Below are positions 36,062-48,490 of a DNA stretch of 64,000 nt, in pieces. Below the pieces are notes generated by a model that did not search any database, had not been told where the DNA came from, and saw nothing but the letters and a program-made list of their open reading frames with translations. The position numbers were made by a program, and so were the translations under genes. Position 1 is the first letter of the stretch; every line of letters starts with the position of its first letter. This stretch comes from Brachypodium distachyon. Lineage: Eukaryota; Streptophyta; Magnoliopsida; Poales; Poaceae. The stretch is taken from positions 54,822,914 through 54,886,913 of the forward strand of contig NC_016132.3 of assembly GCF_000005505.3 (NCBI RefSeq), read 5' to 3'.

Positions 36062-39000
36062 ATGGGTTCCTTGGAGGCTCGGTACCGGCCGGCCGGAGCA
36101 GCGTAAGATCTCTTTCACGAAACCCCCTCGATCCAAAGAAAATACCTCCCTTTTTCTTTTCTGTATTTTTCTGCTTTTTAGCTGGTTATCACTTGAGGAG
36201 ATGCGGCTCGCGTGTTAATCCAGCTGCAAGATTCGCGCTTTTCCATGTGCTGTCATGTGCTAATTAAGCTGTTTCTGTGGTAATGGTGCGCATACCGTGA
36301 TATAATCTTGTAGGGTCGTGGACCTTGCGGCAGTACTACACTCGCTGCCCTGTACAAGATGCCGTTCTTTTCCTTTGAGCTGCCGTTCATTCATCACCCT
36401 CTCCCCTCCTCCTTAACTTCACTGATCTTGTAGGTGGTGTGGTTGGTGGTTGGTTATGCTTGTGCCTTTATAGCATTCACCTATCCCATATGGCCATGCT
36501 TGCTAGCACTTCCAGTTAGAGAAGCAGCAGAAAGCTCTTTCTCCCCCCTTGTGCTGTGGCTCCTGATGTATCTGTTACTCTGAATCTATTGTTTCTTACC
36601 TTTTTTGTTTGCGGTGGCCTAGTTTGGGTGCTAATACTTGTGAAACTACTTTTTCTTTCTCTTTTGTTGACGGCTTTGATCCCATATTTATGCTAATACT
36701 TACGTGTAACACTGAAACTAGATGCTAACATTCGTGTTAAATTAGTTTTGCTGTTACGGCGGGAGCCAGGCGTCAGCGCTCATGTGTTTCGCCCTGCAAT
36801 TCTGCAAACTTGACCACAAAGACCGTTCCTTGTTTCCGCAGATGCCATTAAGTCTCCTGACGTATTAGTTCCATGTGCACTCCGCAGTGGGCACCGGCTC
36901 TGGCACGTTGAGTAGGTCAGCTGCAGTACGGCTTCTTTGGTTGTGGCCCAAGAGTGACAAATGGGGTATCACAGCGCGCAGAAAATGTACGGTTTCCGTG
37001 TGTTTGACCTTTAGATGCTCGACGAATGGAGGGATTTCCGCAGCCTTGATCATCTAAAAAAATCCCACCAGTCTTCTTGAATCTTGATGTTAACTGAATT
37101 AGCAGTGTTTTTGTCTCTACACCTGGGATTAATCATCTGTTGCAGCTTTCTTTGCATGTTTGAAATAGCTAAGCATGTTCTCGATTTGAGACAAAGAAAC
37201 ATGGGGGGGGGGTTAGGCGCCGAGAATCTTTGTGATTAGTGATGCTTTCCTTTTCTAAAAGATCGGATTAATAAAGCAGAGGTCAGGAGGAATAGAAGAG
37301 TGCGCTGTTTCCATTTGATTCATCTTTTTAAATTCTCAGTGCGGAGAAACGTGCGTGCTTTTGTTTTCCTTAGCCTTTCTTCTCCAATAGCCAATTAGCT
37401 TTATACTGTGAATCGTGATCACTTCCCATTATGAGAGACTCCAATTTCTCCTTTTCAAAAGATGTGCAAGTACTTTAGTTTTTGTGTTGCAAGGTACAGT
37501 ATGTTAGTCCATGGAGGCTAGTTCGATGAACGTGCTGGTAGGGGTGCAAGCTGCGACCCGGATATGCCCAGTCCAAGTGTTAAGCCGGTTGAACCAAGTG
37601 TTTGATTATGTAATCAGTAGAATTTGTACTATTCCCTGAATGCTTAGAGCGGACTTAGTGGTGGGGCAGCTTGCAACCATACCTTCTGGGCATAGGCTTA
37701 GGCAAACTTGAATAAAAGCAAAAATATCATCATCTAGGAAAATACCATGCAAGTTTCGTATCTTTCTGGTGGTAAACAATGGGGGAAAGGTTGGTCCAGG
37801 TATGCTACCTTCTAGGCTTCTATCGTTGTCATGATGGTACTATGGTTATTCTGATAGGGACCTTTGTGAACAAATTGGATTACTCCCTTCCTTGACAAAC
37901 TTTGGATAAAAATAGTATTGGTTATTTAGGGAAATCATACTTATTTCTTCAGGAGTTCTCCATCTTTGCCTTTTTGTCTACCTTACCTAGATTGAGCTTC
38001 CAATTTATGTCTCAACTGTGTTGTGATATTTAAAAAATTAAGGGGAAAAATCATCTTCCCACATAACAAAGTGTAAGCTGAAAACATGACTCGATTGTTC
38101 TCATGGGATCTATACCAACGCAATATGGCTGTTTATTTTAGCTCCATTCTGAAATACTTTTTATGGCCGGATGATGTTCAAATACTGAGTTGCTTTCTTC
38201 TGACCGTTTCCTCTATTGCTTCTACAGTGATGACACAGCTAAGAGAAGGACCCAGAAAAGCAAAAGTTTCAAAGAGGTTGAGAAATTTGATGTCTTTGTC
38301 TTAGAGAAAAGCTCTGGCTGCAAGTTCCGATCCTTGCAACTTTTGCTCTTCGCTATCATGTCTGCTGCATTTCTGACACTCCTATACACTCCATCTGTGT
38401 ATGAGCATCAATTGCAATCCAATTCTAGGTGAGTAGAGATATCGAGAAATATCGCGTTTTAATATGTGTACTGCATGTAGAGTATGCCTAAACCTTGGCA
38501 TCAGTTTCCTTGAGGATATATGAGAGCATAAGCTGTGTATTACTCTGGAGTTGATCGTTTTCATGTGCTTTGCAGGTTCGTCAATGTTGGTTGGATATGG
38601 GATAAGACTACTCCTGATCCACGATATGTATCTTCTCTCGGTGTTCAGTGGGAGGATGTGTATAGATCTATCGAGAATCTGAATGGTGGTGAACATAAGC
38701 TGAAGGTGGGACTCTTAAATTTTAACAGCACTGAGTTTGGGTCTTGGACACAGTTGCTCCCAGAAAGTGAGTTCTCAATCATAAGGCTGGAGCATGCCAA
38801 GGAAAGCATTACCTGGCAGACTCTGTATCCTGAATGGATTGATGAGGAGGAAGAAACAGAAATACCATCTTGCCCATCACTTCCAGACCCTAATTTTCCA
38901 AGGGGGGCACACTTCGATGTTATTGCCGTGAAGCTTCCCTGTACCCGAGTTGGGGGCTGGTCAAGAGATGTCGCACGTTTGCATTTGCAGCTGTCAGCGG

Positions 39001-40558
39001 CAAAATTGGCTGTGACAGCTGCAAGAGGTAATCGTGGGGTTCATGTGATGTTCGTGACTGATTGCTTCCCTCTTCCGAATCTGTTCTCTTGCAAGAACCT
39101 AAAGAAACATCAAGGAAATGCTTGGCTGTACAAACCTGACTTGAAGGCATTAAAGGAGAAGCTTAGACTTCCTGTTGGTTCCTGTGAGCTTGCAGTTCCA
39201 CTCAAAGCAAAATGTAAGTTGATTTATGTCTGCAGTGTACAATTGCTTACCATCTAAATAGTTTTCATTATTCCCTATGATCCGACACACTTTTTTTGTC
39301 GGAAATCTTCTAGTTAAAACACCCACACACAAGAATTTATTGTCTTAACTGCCATAATTATGCTTAAGGTACCTTTTTCATATATGTAATAGCAAGACTT
39401 TGTGTCTTTGTTTTATTATAGACTTGTATATGGGCAACTTTTGCTGGAAAAATATAACATAACATACTTTAAAGTTTATATTGTTGTCTCTGGATTGACT
39501 TAAATTTCTGATAAATAACACCAATTATTTCTTTTACAGCAAGACTTTACTCAGTAGACAGGCGAAGAGAGGCATATGCTACCATACTGCATTCAGCAAG
39601 TGAGTATGTCTGCGGTGCAATCACAGCAGCACAAAGCATTCGTCAAGCTGGATCAACAAGGGACTTTGTTATTCTTGTCGATGATACCATAAGCGAGCAC
39701 CACAGGAAGGGCCTGGAAGCTGCAGGGTGGAAGGTCAGAATAATTGAGAGGATCCGAAACCCAAAGGCTGAGCGTGATGCTTACAATGAGTGGAACTACA
39801 GCAAATTCCGGTTATGGCAGCTTACAGATTATGACAAGATCATATTCATAGATGCCGATCTCCTCATCCTGAGGAATATCGATTTTCTGTTTGCAATGCC
39901 AGAAATCACAGCAACTGGAAACAATGCAACACTCTTCAACTCCGGTGTTATGGTTATTGAGCCTTCAAACTGCACATTCCAGTTGTTAATGGAACATATC
40001 AATGAGATAACATCTTACAATGGTGGTGATCAGGGATACTTGAATGAGATATTCACATGGTGGCATCGGATTCCAAAGCACATGAATTTCTTGAAGCATT
40101 TCTGGGAGGGTGATGAAGAGGAAGTGAAGGTGAAGAAGACTCGGCTGTTTGGTTCTGACCCGCCCATCCTCTATGTCCTTCACTATTTAGGCCGGAAACC
40201 ATGGCTGTGCTTCCGGGACTATGACTGCAACTGGAATGTCCCAATACTTCGGGAGTTTGCCAGTGACATTGCGCATACCCGTTGGTGGAAGGTGCATGAC
40301 AAGATGCCCAAGAAACTTCAGAGCTACTGCCTTTTGAGATCAAGGCTAAAGGCTGGGCTGGAGTGGGAGCGGAGGCAGGCTGAGAAGGCGAACTTCACCG
40401 ACGGGCATTGGCGACGCAACATAACCGACCGGAGGCTGAAAACATGCTTTGAGAAATTCTGCTTCTGGGAGAGCATGTTATGGCATTGGGGCGAGACCAC
40501 CAACTCGACGAAGAAAACCCTGCCGGCGGTGCAGGCGTTGCCCGCTGAGAGCTTGTGA
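36062..40558 (+). CDS. GUX: GT8 glucuronosyltransferase, GUX/PGSIP family
   Basis: Four coding exons: 36062-36102, 38228-38428, 38576-39213, 39540-40558 (1,899 nt, 632 aa), GT-AG with consistent phases. Members of this family add glucuronic acid side chains from UDP-GlcA to xylan in the Golgi; they were first named plant glycogenin-like starch initiation proteins. The protein starts MGSLEARYRPAGAADDTAKR. A single membrane anchor (residues about 50-67, LQLLLFAIMSAAFLTLLY) gives type II topology, followed by a stem domain. The GT8 catalytic domain begins near residue 300 (REAYATILHSASEYVCGAI). It contains the metal-binding DAD at about 398-400 within IIFIDADLLILRN, then NSGVMVIEP, NGGDQGYLNEIFTWWHR and LHYLGRKPW. 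Length and motifs match intact family members. The long intron 1 (2.1 kb) separates 41 coding bases from the rest. Which GUX subclade it belongs to cannot be decided here. Confidence 0.95.
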
Positions 40559-42781
40559 AGATCAAGAGATGTGTAGATATCCTGAGAAATTAGCAAATAC
40601 CAGATACATCTTCCCAAGCTCCCATACATACATAGCAACAGCTTGTAAAGGTAGCTATGCACTTAGGCCTTCCCCTTATATACGTTCCCTTCTGCTGCCA
40701 CACCTGCAGCAGCGCTCCCGCTGCTGATCCGATGGCCAACGATTTTTTGGTTTCTGGCTAATAATTCGTCAGTATAGGTAAAAATTTTGTGGGCAAGGAA
40801 CTTGTTTGTGTTGGCTACCGCTGCTATTCCACGATAGCTTAGCTTTTGATGTATGGTGGTTGTTGAACTGCTGCAGTTGGTCTTCTGGCGTGATGCAACA
40901 TTAGATTGCTGACCAGTAGGCACTGCTCCGTTTCATCAATACGAATGTGATGAATTGATGGTGATGCTTCTTTTTGGTGGCTGTAATGGGATGGAATTGG
41001 GTTAGTTGTAACCGCTCGCTGTCCGAATGGCTGGACAGTTGAGCCATGCGTACAAAGCAGTTATAGCTTAATCATTTCAATTTGGTGTGTGTCCATTCTT
41101 GCATTTGCACATCATCCCACCTAATAACGCAGCATTTAGAATGCCGTGCTGCCGGGTGCAGATTTAGAACATGATGTGATGGGCGCATCGAAGGCTTGAG
41201 TTTGGGGAAGTGCCATCCTGCCAAAGAGGGAGGAAGGGACATCGCCAAATCATTGCAAGGATAATCCATGATTTCGTCGTGCTCCGGCCGTACGGTTCCT
41301 CAAAATCCAGGTTGTGATCTTTGCTCGGCGTGCTCGCTTTTCCAACGGCAACGCCACCTAAAAAGAGCACGAAGAGCAGGAGGATTAGGCTGTACAAGCA
41401 TTGCGTGTCAATGATACTATCCTCTCTCACGACTTCTGTTGTTGACCTTTCAGGACGGGGACACGCCGTTACGGAGGTAAATTGGACCGCAAGTGACCGA
41501 GTAGCTCTTCTGCCCCCAATTCTAAAATGCATCCAGATCTCAACACGCCAGCAAGGCAGCAAGGTTCCATGAACAACACCAGTATTCCGTAGTCCGTACT
41601 ACTGCCGCTGTAGCTGCATCATCTTCTGCGTGCCGCAACTTTTTGGGGCATTCGTCGTGGAACACTATTCACCCCGACGCCTTTGCACAAAGTAAAATAC
41701 GAGCGTGTCCCAGTAGGAAGCGGGTTTTGAACTCTTGATAGCGGGAAAAGAATAAAAATATAAGAAACGGTGTTTGTTGGGAGGTGAGGCGTACACACAC
41801 GTGGTGGCGTTGGCGTTCTCCCTGTGTCCGTCGTTCGTCGAGCACGGCTGCACGGGGAGTCGAGGAGAGGTCCGGACATCGAGTGCCATGGGCACGCATC
41901 TTCTCCGGCACTTTGTCAGACTCAACACAGCTTCCGAGGCCACTCCACAGTGGGGATGCCCGACGCGCGTCCGTGCGTCCTACATCTGTCACTGTCAACA
42001 TAGACACCGACTCTTGAGCCTTTGACTGGCGAAAGGAAACAAACGTGGGTCGGAAAGGTGAAAGGACAGAGGGGCCGACCGAACCCTAGGCCGGTGCCGG
42101 GGTCCGGTTTAGGCTTCGTCGCCACCTGTCGCCGTGCCGTTGCCGCGTCCCGCCTGCCCTGCCGGCCGTTTTGCCGGTGCCGACGTCGAGGCCTGCCTGC
42201 AGCTTCCACATCGTTGGCACGTGTGAATGTTGGGCGCGTGTGAAGACTGAAGAGGCGACGTAGCGGCCGATCGAATGGCGGTGCGGCGGCAAACGGACGG
42301 AGCACGGCAAGCGGTCCGTTTGTGCGGCGGCGTACGTGCGGGGGCTCGAAGTGGCATGGGGGTTCTGGAAATTTTAGGTCGAAACAACGGTTTGTCGCAA
42401 AAGACGGCGGGTTTGGTTTGTTGGTGAGGCCAGAGGCCGGAAAACGGAGCTCGTGATTTGTGGTTCTCAGTTGGGCCGGGGGATTGACTATAGGCTGGCA
42501 AGCCTGGAACCGTGGAGCGGGGCGCTATGGGCTGGGCTCAAGTATGCACGACTCTCGATACTTGTTTCTGAATTCAGAGCAGAGCTAGCGAGAAAATGGG
42601 CCGGGCCATTTCTGTGTCCTTCGGGGCTGCAGGTATGCTGTTTGTTGCAAAACGGCCTCCCTTCTCTTCGGCTCGCGAACGCAGAACACCGGAGACAGGT
42701 CCTCACATCGGAGATTTTGTTCTGGTTTTCCATTCGGCCCGGGAATACGCAATGCCTTTCCTTCCCCCGTTAATTTTTGTA
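40559..42781. other. 3' flank of GUX gene and intergenic DNA
   Basis: The first 300-400 bases are presumably the GUX 3' UTR. 41.7-42.5 kb is GC-rich with chance frames on both strands and no recognisable domain. No RNA gene seen. Confidence 0.4.
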
Positions 42782-42915
42782 CTTCCTCCGTCCAACAAAA
42801 TGTTCAACAAAATGTCTCAAATTTGTTAAAATTTGGATGTATCTAAACATGACTTAGTGTATAGATGCATTTAAATTTGGTCAAAATTGAGACATTTTTT
42901 GTTGGACGGAGGGAG
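42782..42915. mobile_element. Stowaway-type MITE (134 bp)
   Basis: Left end CTTCCTCCGTCCAACAAAAT, right end ATTTTTTGTTGGACGGAGGG, flanked by TA (42780-42781, 42916-42917). Near-perfect terminal inverted repeats indicate a fairly young insertion. Confidence 0.9.
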
Positions 42916-43631
42916 TAGTCCTTTCTGCGGGTAGTTCTTGGTCTTGTGCTGAACATTGCAGCCCAACCATCCCGCATCCTTTTTTTTTAACAGCAAAGAC
43001 CCCTCTTTATTAACTGGAGTATTGGAGATAGTTGTATCATTTGTCATCTTGGTCTGATAAAGATTTTCTATAAGAGCGAGCGTTTGCCATATTACCACGC
43101 CCTACTGTAAAGTCCTGGCTTATTTTCAGGCTCTCTGCTATGCTTGCCTGGTATCTGGGCGGAGAGATGTCATTGTTCACATCCAAAGTTTGTTGTGTCC
43201 GTAGCGCGGTGCTGCAGCGCTGCATGATGCATGGACGGATAGCGCTGCAGGGAAAGGATGCAGCTCGTCATGGACATGGACCACCACCACCACCACGGGT
43301 GAGAAGTCGATAATGTTTCTGCGACGCGTCACGTACGCATGCTAAATTGCTAATTGGGGAAACCGCACGCCGAGCCCGCTAAAGCCAATAGATCTTGTGG
43401 CCACATACATGGATGCAAACTCTGTTTCTTTATGCTGCTTTCGCTAGATTTGGCGGCCATGCATCTTGGTCGCTCTCAAGACCACCAGCTAATTTATTAC
43501 CAGTGGAGTGTTTGCCCAACCTCACAGATCAAGATCGGTTTTTGACCCACTCGCCGATCTGCGTTAGGCACCATTCCAATGGCACAAACTGCAGCCTCTC
43601 TAGGTACAGTATACGTCAGTGTCACCCGTCA

Positions 43632-46582
43632 CTACTGCACTTTAGGTATCCACTTATCCCCCTGTATGAAGCTAGCGACGCCGTACACGTCAACATGCTC
43701 CTTGGGCACCTGACTGCTCCACTTCACCCTGCTCCGGCTCCGGTCACCCCCACCGGGGCCGGCACTGTCGTACTCGCCATAGTAGAGCGTCTCGAGCGCG
43801 AAGTCGCCGCTCCACGGCATCCACCCTTGCGGCTGCACGATCTCCGCCAGGGCGCACCCAACGAACACGGTGCGGGAGTACTCCTTCCAGGGCCGGCCCA
43901 GGTAGACTCTATGCGCGTCGGGCTTCTGGCGGTACATGGCCATGTACTCCTCGCTGCCGTTGACGGCGCACCGGCTGAGCACGATCCCCGTGGGCTGGGC
44001 CGGGTCGGTGCGTCCCTGGGCCGTGACGGCGTCGGTCTCGCCCTTCTCCGGGTGCAGCTGCCGGGGCAGCACCAGGAGGAGCGTGTCGTGGAGCAGCGCC
44101 GCCGAGTTGCCGAAGACGAAGTCCACGGTGCCGGACACGCGGCACCGGGTGTAGAATTGCCGCATGGCGTGCGCGTACAGCGTGTCCTGGTGGCCCAGGA
44201 GCTCCACGGCGTCGAGGACCGTGCGGTCGCCCGTGGAGCGGAAGGCCACCGCCTGGTGCGCGTCGGGACCCGCCGTGTTCGCGATCGTTAGGTCCCGCGC
44301 CATGAACCCGTCCGCGAGCACGCCTGGGAAAAAATGAAGGAAGTCGGTAAACAAGCACAGAGTTACTACAGGCAGATGTTATATCGGGAAAAATGATGTC
44401 CCGTGGCATGTGGCTTGCAGATTTTGCTGGATATAAAGTTGAAGCGGTGGGTCAGGAACTCAGGAGGCAACTTTGTCTCGGTGAATTGACTCGTTGAATG
44501 GGGTGTAATCTAGTGGGGCGTCTTTTTTGCTTGGTAGGGCAGCATAACTGCATAAAGCACGGGAAAGTTCGGTGTTTCAAGCCTTGGGGCCGAGGTCCGT
44601 GTAGTACTAGTAGATTGCTGGCCATCCAGGTCAATTACCCTACTAGTTTGGTCGTTTGGATCCAGCATCGTAATGTTAGCCGGTGCCATCAATGAGCCAG
44701 CAAGTAACAATTCACGGTAGCCTTTCTTCTTCGTAGCAGTCAGTTTTTTTCCACTACGATCCTTGTCTGACGATCACGACCGCCCCCGTTGATTGATTGG
44801 CCCACCGCCTCTCTACCACTAATGTTTCGGCTGCCGCCGTTGCCAGATAAGTCCGGATAAGCATTTCTGCCGCTGGCTCAAAAAAAAAAATGCATTTCTG
44901 CCGCTTGCCGTTGCCGTTGCCAGATAAAATCCCCACTGGCCTCAGTAATACAGTACCCCATAACCATAACACCTTGCCACATTCCCGCCTCGCTTCGGTG
45001 ATCACCCCATCCCTTTCCTGACCCTGTCCTCACCCTCCACCTCGCGGCACCAAGTCAGACAAACCCCCGCCGGCGCCGATGCATCTGTGTCACATCCAAC
45101 ATCCCTCATTGCTTGCCACGGCCATCGTGACCGCCTCCGGCTCATCGGACACAAAGAAAAAGGGAGACAGAGATTGAATTTTGCTCACAAAATTCAATAT
45201 TTCAATGAGAAAAATAGTCAAAGTTGACTGTTAAGCGCAAACATACAGATTTTCTAGTTTTTTTGCAGCCAGCAAGTGAGATTTAACCTAGATTTCATGG
45301 ACACAGATGTTTCCAAAAACTACAAGCTAACACAATTTACCGTCGCTTCCTGAACAGGAAAGGCCCATAATTTCCCTTTCACATCCTCTTCACGTGTCAT
45401 ACCGGACGCAAGGCACAAAGAGTGCGGACAAAGAGCTAAATGGACCGGTCGATCACGAGCAGCGTCTTTAACGCCACCGCTTTGATTTCATGCAGGTACG
45501 TGTACGACCCTACCAGAAACTGCTACGGATACTACAAGTACTAGAAACGGCGTCGATCGGTATACGGTATGTACAGAATTTACGTGTCCCAATGCATAAA
45601 GACAGATAAGAAGAAGAATACGTGTACACGCACCTACGGTGGCGGTGTTGAACGTGGAGACGCCGGGCGTGTCGGCGTTGCGGTCCCCCGTGATGACCGT
45701 CTTCCCCATGCCGTCGCCGACGAGCACCAGGTTGGTCTTCTCCCACGGCACGCTCACGCTCTCCTTGTAAACCCCTTCCTTCACGCGCACCACGAACCTC
45801 TTTCCGCCGCCGTTGTCGTCCGGCGCCGCCGCCACCGCCTCCTTAACCGTCTCGTAGTCGCACCCGTCGCGACACACCGTGGCGTCCGCCGGCAGGCCCC
45901 TGGGCACGCCGAGCGCGTCGACATCGGCCTCCGCGTCCGCCGCGGCCGACGGCCAGTACCCGTCGCGCTCCGTCTGGGGCGGCGCCCAGCGGGAGGTGTC
46001 GTCGCCGTAGCGGATTTGCGCGGCGAGCATGGAGATGTAGTTGCTGCTGACGGCGATGGCGTCGTTGAGGTAGGCCATGGCGTCGGAGATGGTTCTGGAG
46101 GTGTTGACGTACTTGTAGGCGGACCAGCAGTCGTAGAGGTGGAGCAGCGCGGCGGAGGCGGAGATGAGGGACGGGGCCGGGGAAGGGGAGAGGCGGTGGG
46201 AGGAGATGGAGAGGAGGGTGAGGCAGTTGGTGGCGGCGCTGGAGAGGTTGACGTTGGAGGAAGAGGAGGAGAGGATGGAGCGCGCGGTGGAGACGGCCGG
46301 CGGGATGCGGCAGCGGAGCGCGGAGAGCGTGGCGGCGAGGAGGTCGGGCGTGGAGGTGGCGTTGGCGGCGGAGAGCGTGGAGACGCAGACGGGCTTGAAG
46401 CGGGTGGCGTTGCAGGCGAGGAGGACCGGGAGAGGCGCGGTGTCGGAAGCGGCCGGGGGAGTTGCCGGGGAGGGCGCTGGGGCGCGGTGGCGGCGGCTGT
46501 GACTGTGGCCGGAGGAGAGGGAGAAGGGGATGTGGAAGAGGAGGAGGAGGATGAAGAGGAGGCGGAGCGGGGGAGGAGGCAT
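43632..46582 (-). CDS. PME: Pectinesterase with N-terminal pectinesterase-inhibitor domain (type I PME)
   Basis: Two exons: 45634-46582 and 43632-44323 (1,641 nt, 546 aa) with a GT-AG phase-1 intron of 1.3 kb. It removes methyl esters from homogalacturonan in the cell wall. A signal peptide ([20 protein letters not shown]...) decides the start; the in-frame extension to 46777 lacks one. The PMEI domain (about 50-200, [35 protein letters not shown]) is followed by the catalytic domain. Expected active-site residues are Gln340 (HQAVAF), Gln362 and Asp363 (GHQDTLY), Asp384 (DFVFGN), and Arg460 and Trp462 ([12 protein letters not shown]), all present. No RRLL-type processing motif is seen between the domains. 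Exon 1 is extremely GC-rich, so long antisense frames across it are shadows. A TATA-like box lies about 92 bases upstream. Confidence 0.95.
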
Positions 46583-48490
46583 TGCTGATGGTTGTGAATT
46601 GTACGCGGTGGAGACTCCACTGTGGAGCGTTTGTGTGTGTGTGGATGATTGTCGGGGATGTGGCGGTGGGTTGGTTATATCGGCGAGGGGGACGATCGAG
46701 GCAGGTTGGGGAAGATGGGTCGAAAGGATTTTTTTTTTCTGAGCAGTGAGCACGGATGTACTGTACATTTTGTTCATTTTTTGCGACTGGGATATGAATT
46801 TTGTTCGACGGTTCGACTTCGACCAAATGTAATGGAAATGGAAGTAGGGGGAAATGAGAGAAATCGCATAATTGATGCATGCAAGCGGTGAATCTTTTTC
46901 TTCTCTTGATTTTTACGTTTTCAGTTTCGAAGGTACGGCTGGCGAAATAATTGCGCAGTCACTAGTATCCAAATCTGGTTGATTTTCCTCTCCCCCACCC
47001 GGATCTAATTATAAATATCAAAATTAAATGCACGAAAAATAAATTAATGGGACTATCTTGAACACAGGCGATTGCAAATTTTCAAATTTTCAATCACCTT
47101 TTATGCCTCACTGTCAAAGTGCAGTTGCAAAAGGTTCAACTTCAATGCTACACAAAAATATCAAAATGTTTGATTTTTTAGCTAGCGATAAGTCGATTGT
47201 TCAGCCATTGGATCTAATTTGTGTTTTAAGATTCGAAACGTACGATGCATGAGTTTAGTTTGGATGACGTTCAAATGCAAAAAGAAAGGCTGTGATAAGT
47301 CGACTGAGATTTAAGTCTTTTGCTTAAAAATTAGACGCCTGAAAAATAAACACACCATAAAAATAATGATTAATTAAGTAACTAAAAAGTGACTGGAAAT
47401 TCAAAATAATTTTGACGTTTATGTTTTAGCAATTCTGCAAATCAATATAGGCCTCGAGATCTACTAGGCCACCTGGGACATCTTTTTCCTTCAAGGCAAC
47501 CGCTAGGGGCACTCGAAATTGCAGAACCGTGCACGGCAGAGGACGCTTTCTTCTTGAGTTGCCTTGCCTCCCCCACCTGGTTCATTTATGTGTCCATTTC
47601 GCATGATGGCTGCTGCCTGCCGGTTAGGGAAAACACGAGTAGATCGCCATGCCGGGCGGGCAGATGCGATGCGTGCTTCTCCTTGCATCATCTTATGTTG
47701 ATTGTGGAAAACTAACAAACTGCTGTCGCAGACTCAGAGTGTAGCCACGTGAAATTGGAGTTCTACTTCTGCCGCAGGGAGGCACGGAGCTTTCTTCGTA
47801 CGGGATAACGACAGTTTGGCACAGCTGCTGGAATGGAAACATGTGTTTTTCTGGCCTTTGCTGCTCACTTCCGGGGGCATGGACGCATGTCGCGGCGTCA
47901 CGCATGGTTCACGGCATGGGTTCACAGTGGAGAGGTCGGCGGCGAGCGGGCCAGTATCCACTGAACCGAAAAGTGGCCAGGCACCAACGCAACTAAACTT
48001 CAAGAGTACCTGCCCTTGTACAATGTACATGCCACAGATGTTAACTTTTGGACAAGCTGTCAATGTTCAGCAAAAATATTAGATTTTGCACGTAAGGTAC
48101 TTTACAGAAGGGTAAATGGATCTGCGGATCTGCGCAAGTGTTCAGTTTAATCTGAATGATGCACAAACAAATGGCAGCAGACAGACAGTATTCATGCTTG
48201 CGTAATGAATTTCCAAAATTGCATGTAAATTGTTGTTACATTCAGGTTACAAACTGTGATTTGATTTCCCTTTATCAAAGACGCAGAAAAGGCAACAATA
48301 CAATATGTATATCACAGGAGATATGCATTCTTACTCGAGCAATTATTGAAGAAGATGAGCAGCCAACAACTTGTAGCAGATACTGCTGTCTGTGAGACTT
48401 CATGTTTTGGTGCATAGTGGCAGACTAAATACAAGAAGCACCGTAATACTCAAGCGAAAAAAAAGCTGAGTATCCAGAGTCAGCAGTCAG
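46583..48490. other. Promoter of the pectinesterase gene and intergenic DNA
   Basis: A TATA-like GATATAAC on the minus strand at 46674-46681 lies about 92 bases before the pectinesterase ATG and is the likely core promoter. The rest, to the terminal exon of the TBL gene at 48491, shows no gene. Confidence 0.5.

Noticed and set aside
43262..43300. ATG-GAC-ATG-GAC followed by five histidine codons, like the start of a copper transporter
   Set aside because: It meets an in-frame stop after eleven codons, and no downstream exon with a Ctr-type membrane motif was seen.
45569..46588. Plus-strand ORF of 339 codons over the pectinesterase exon
   Set aside because: It is low-complexity (Gly/Arg/Glu runs), antisense to a clearly conserved coding exon, and explained by the very high GC content.
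46583..46777. N-terminal extension of the pectinesterase to an upstream Met
   Set aside because: The extension would bury the signal peptide that begins at [10 protein letters not shown], and it covers the TATA-like box at 46674.
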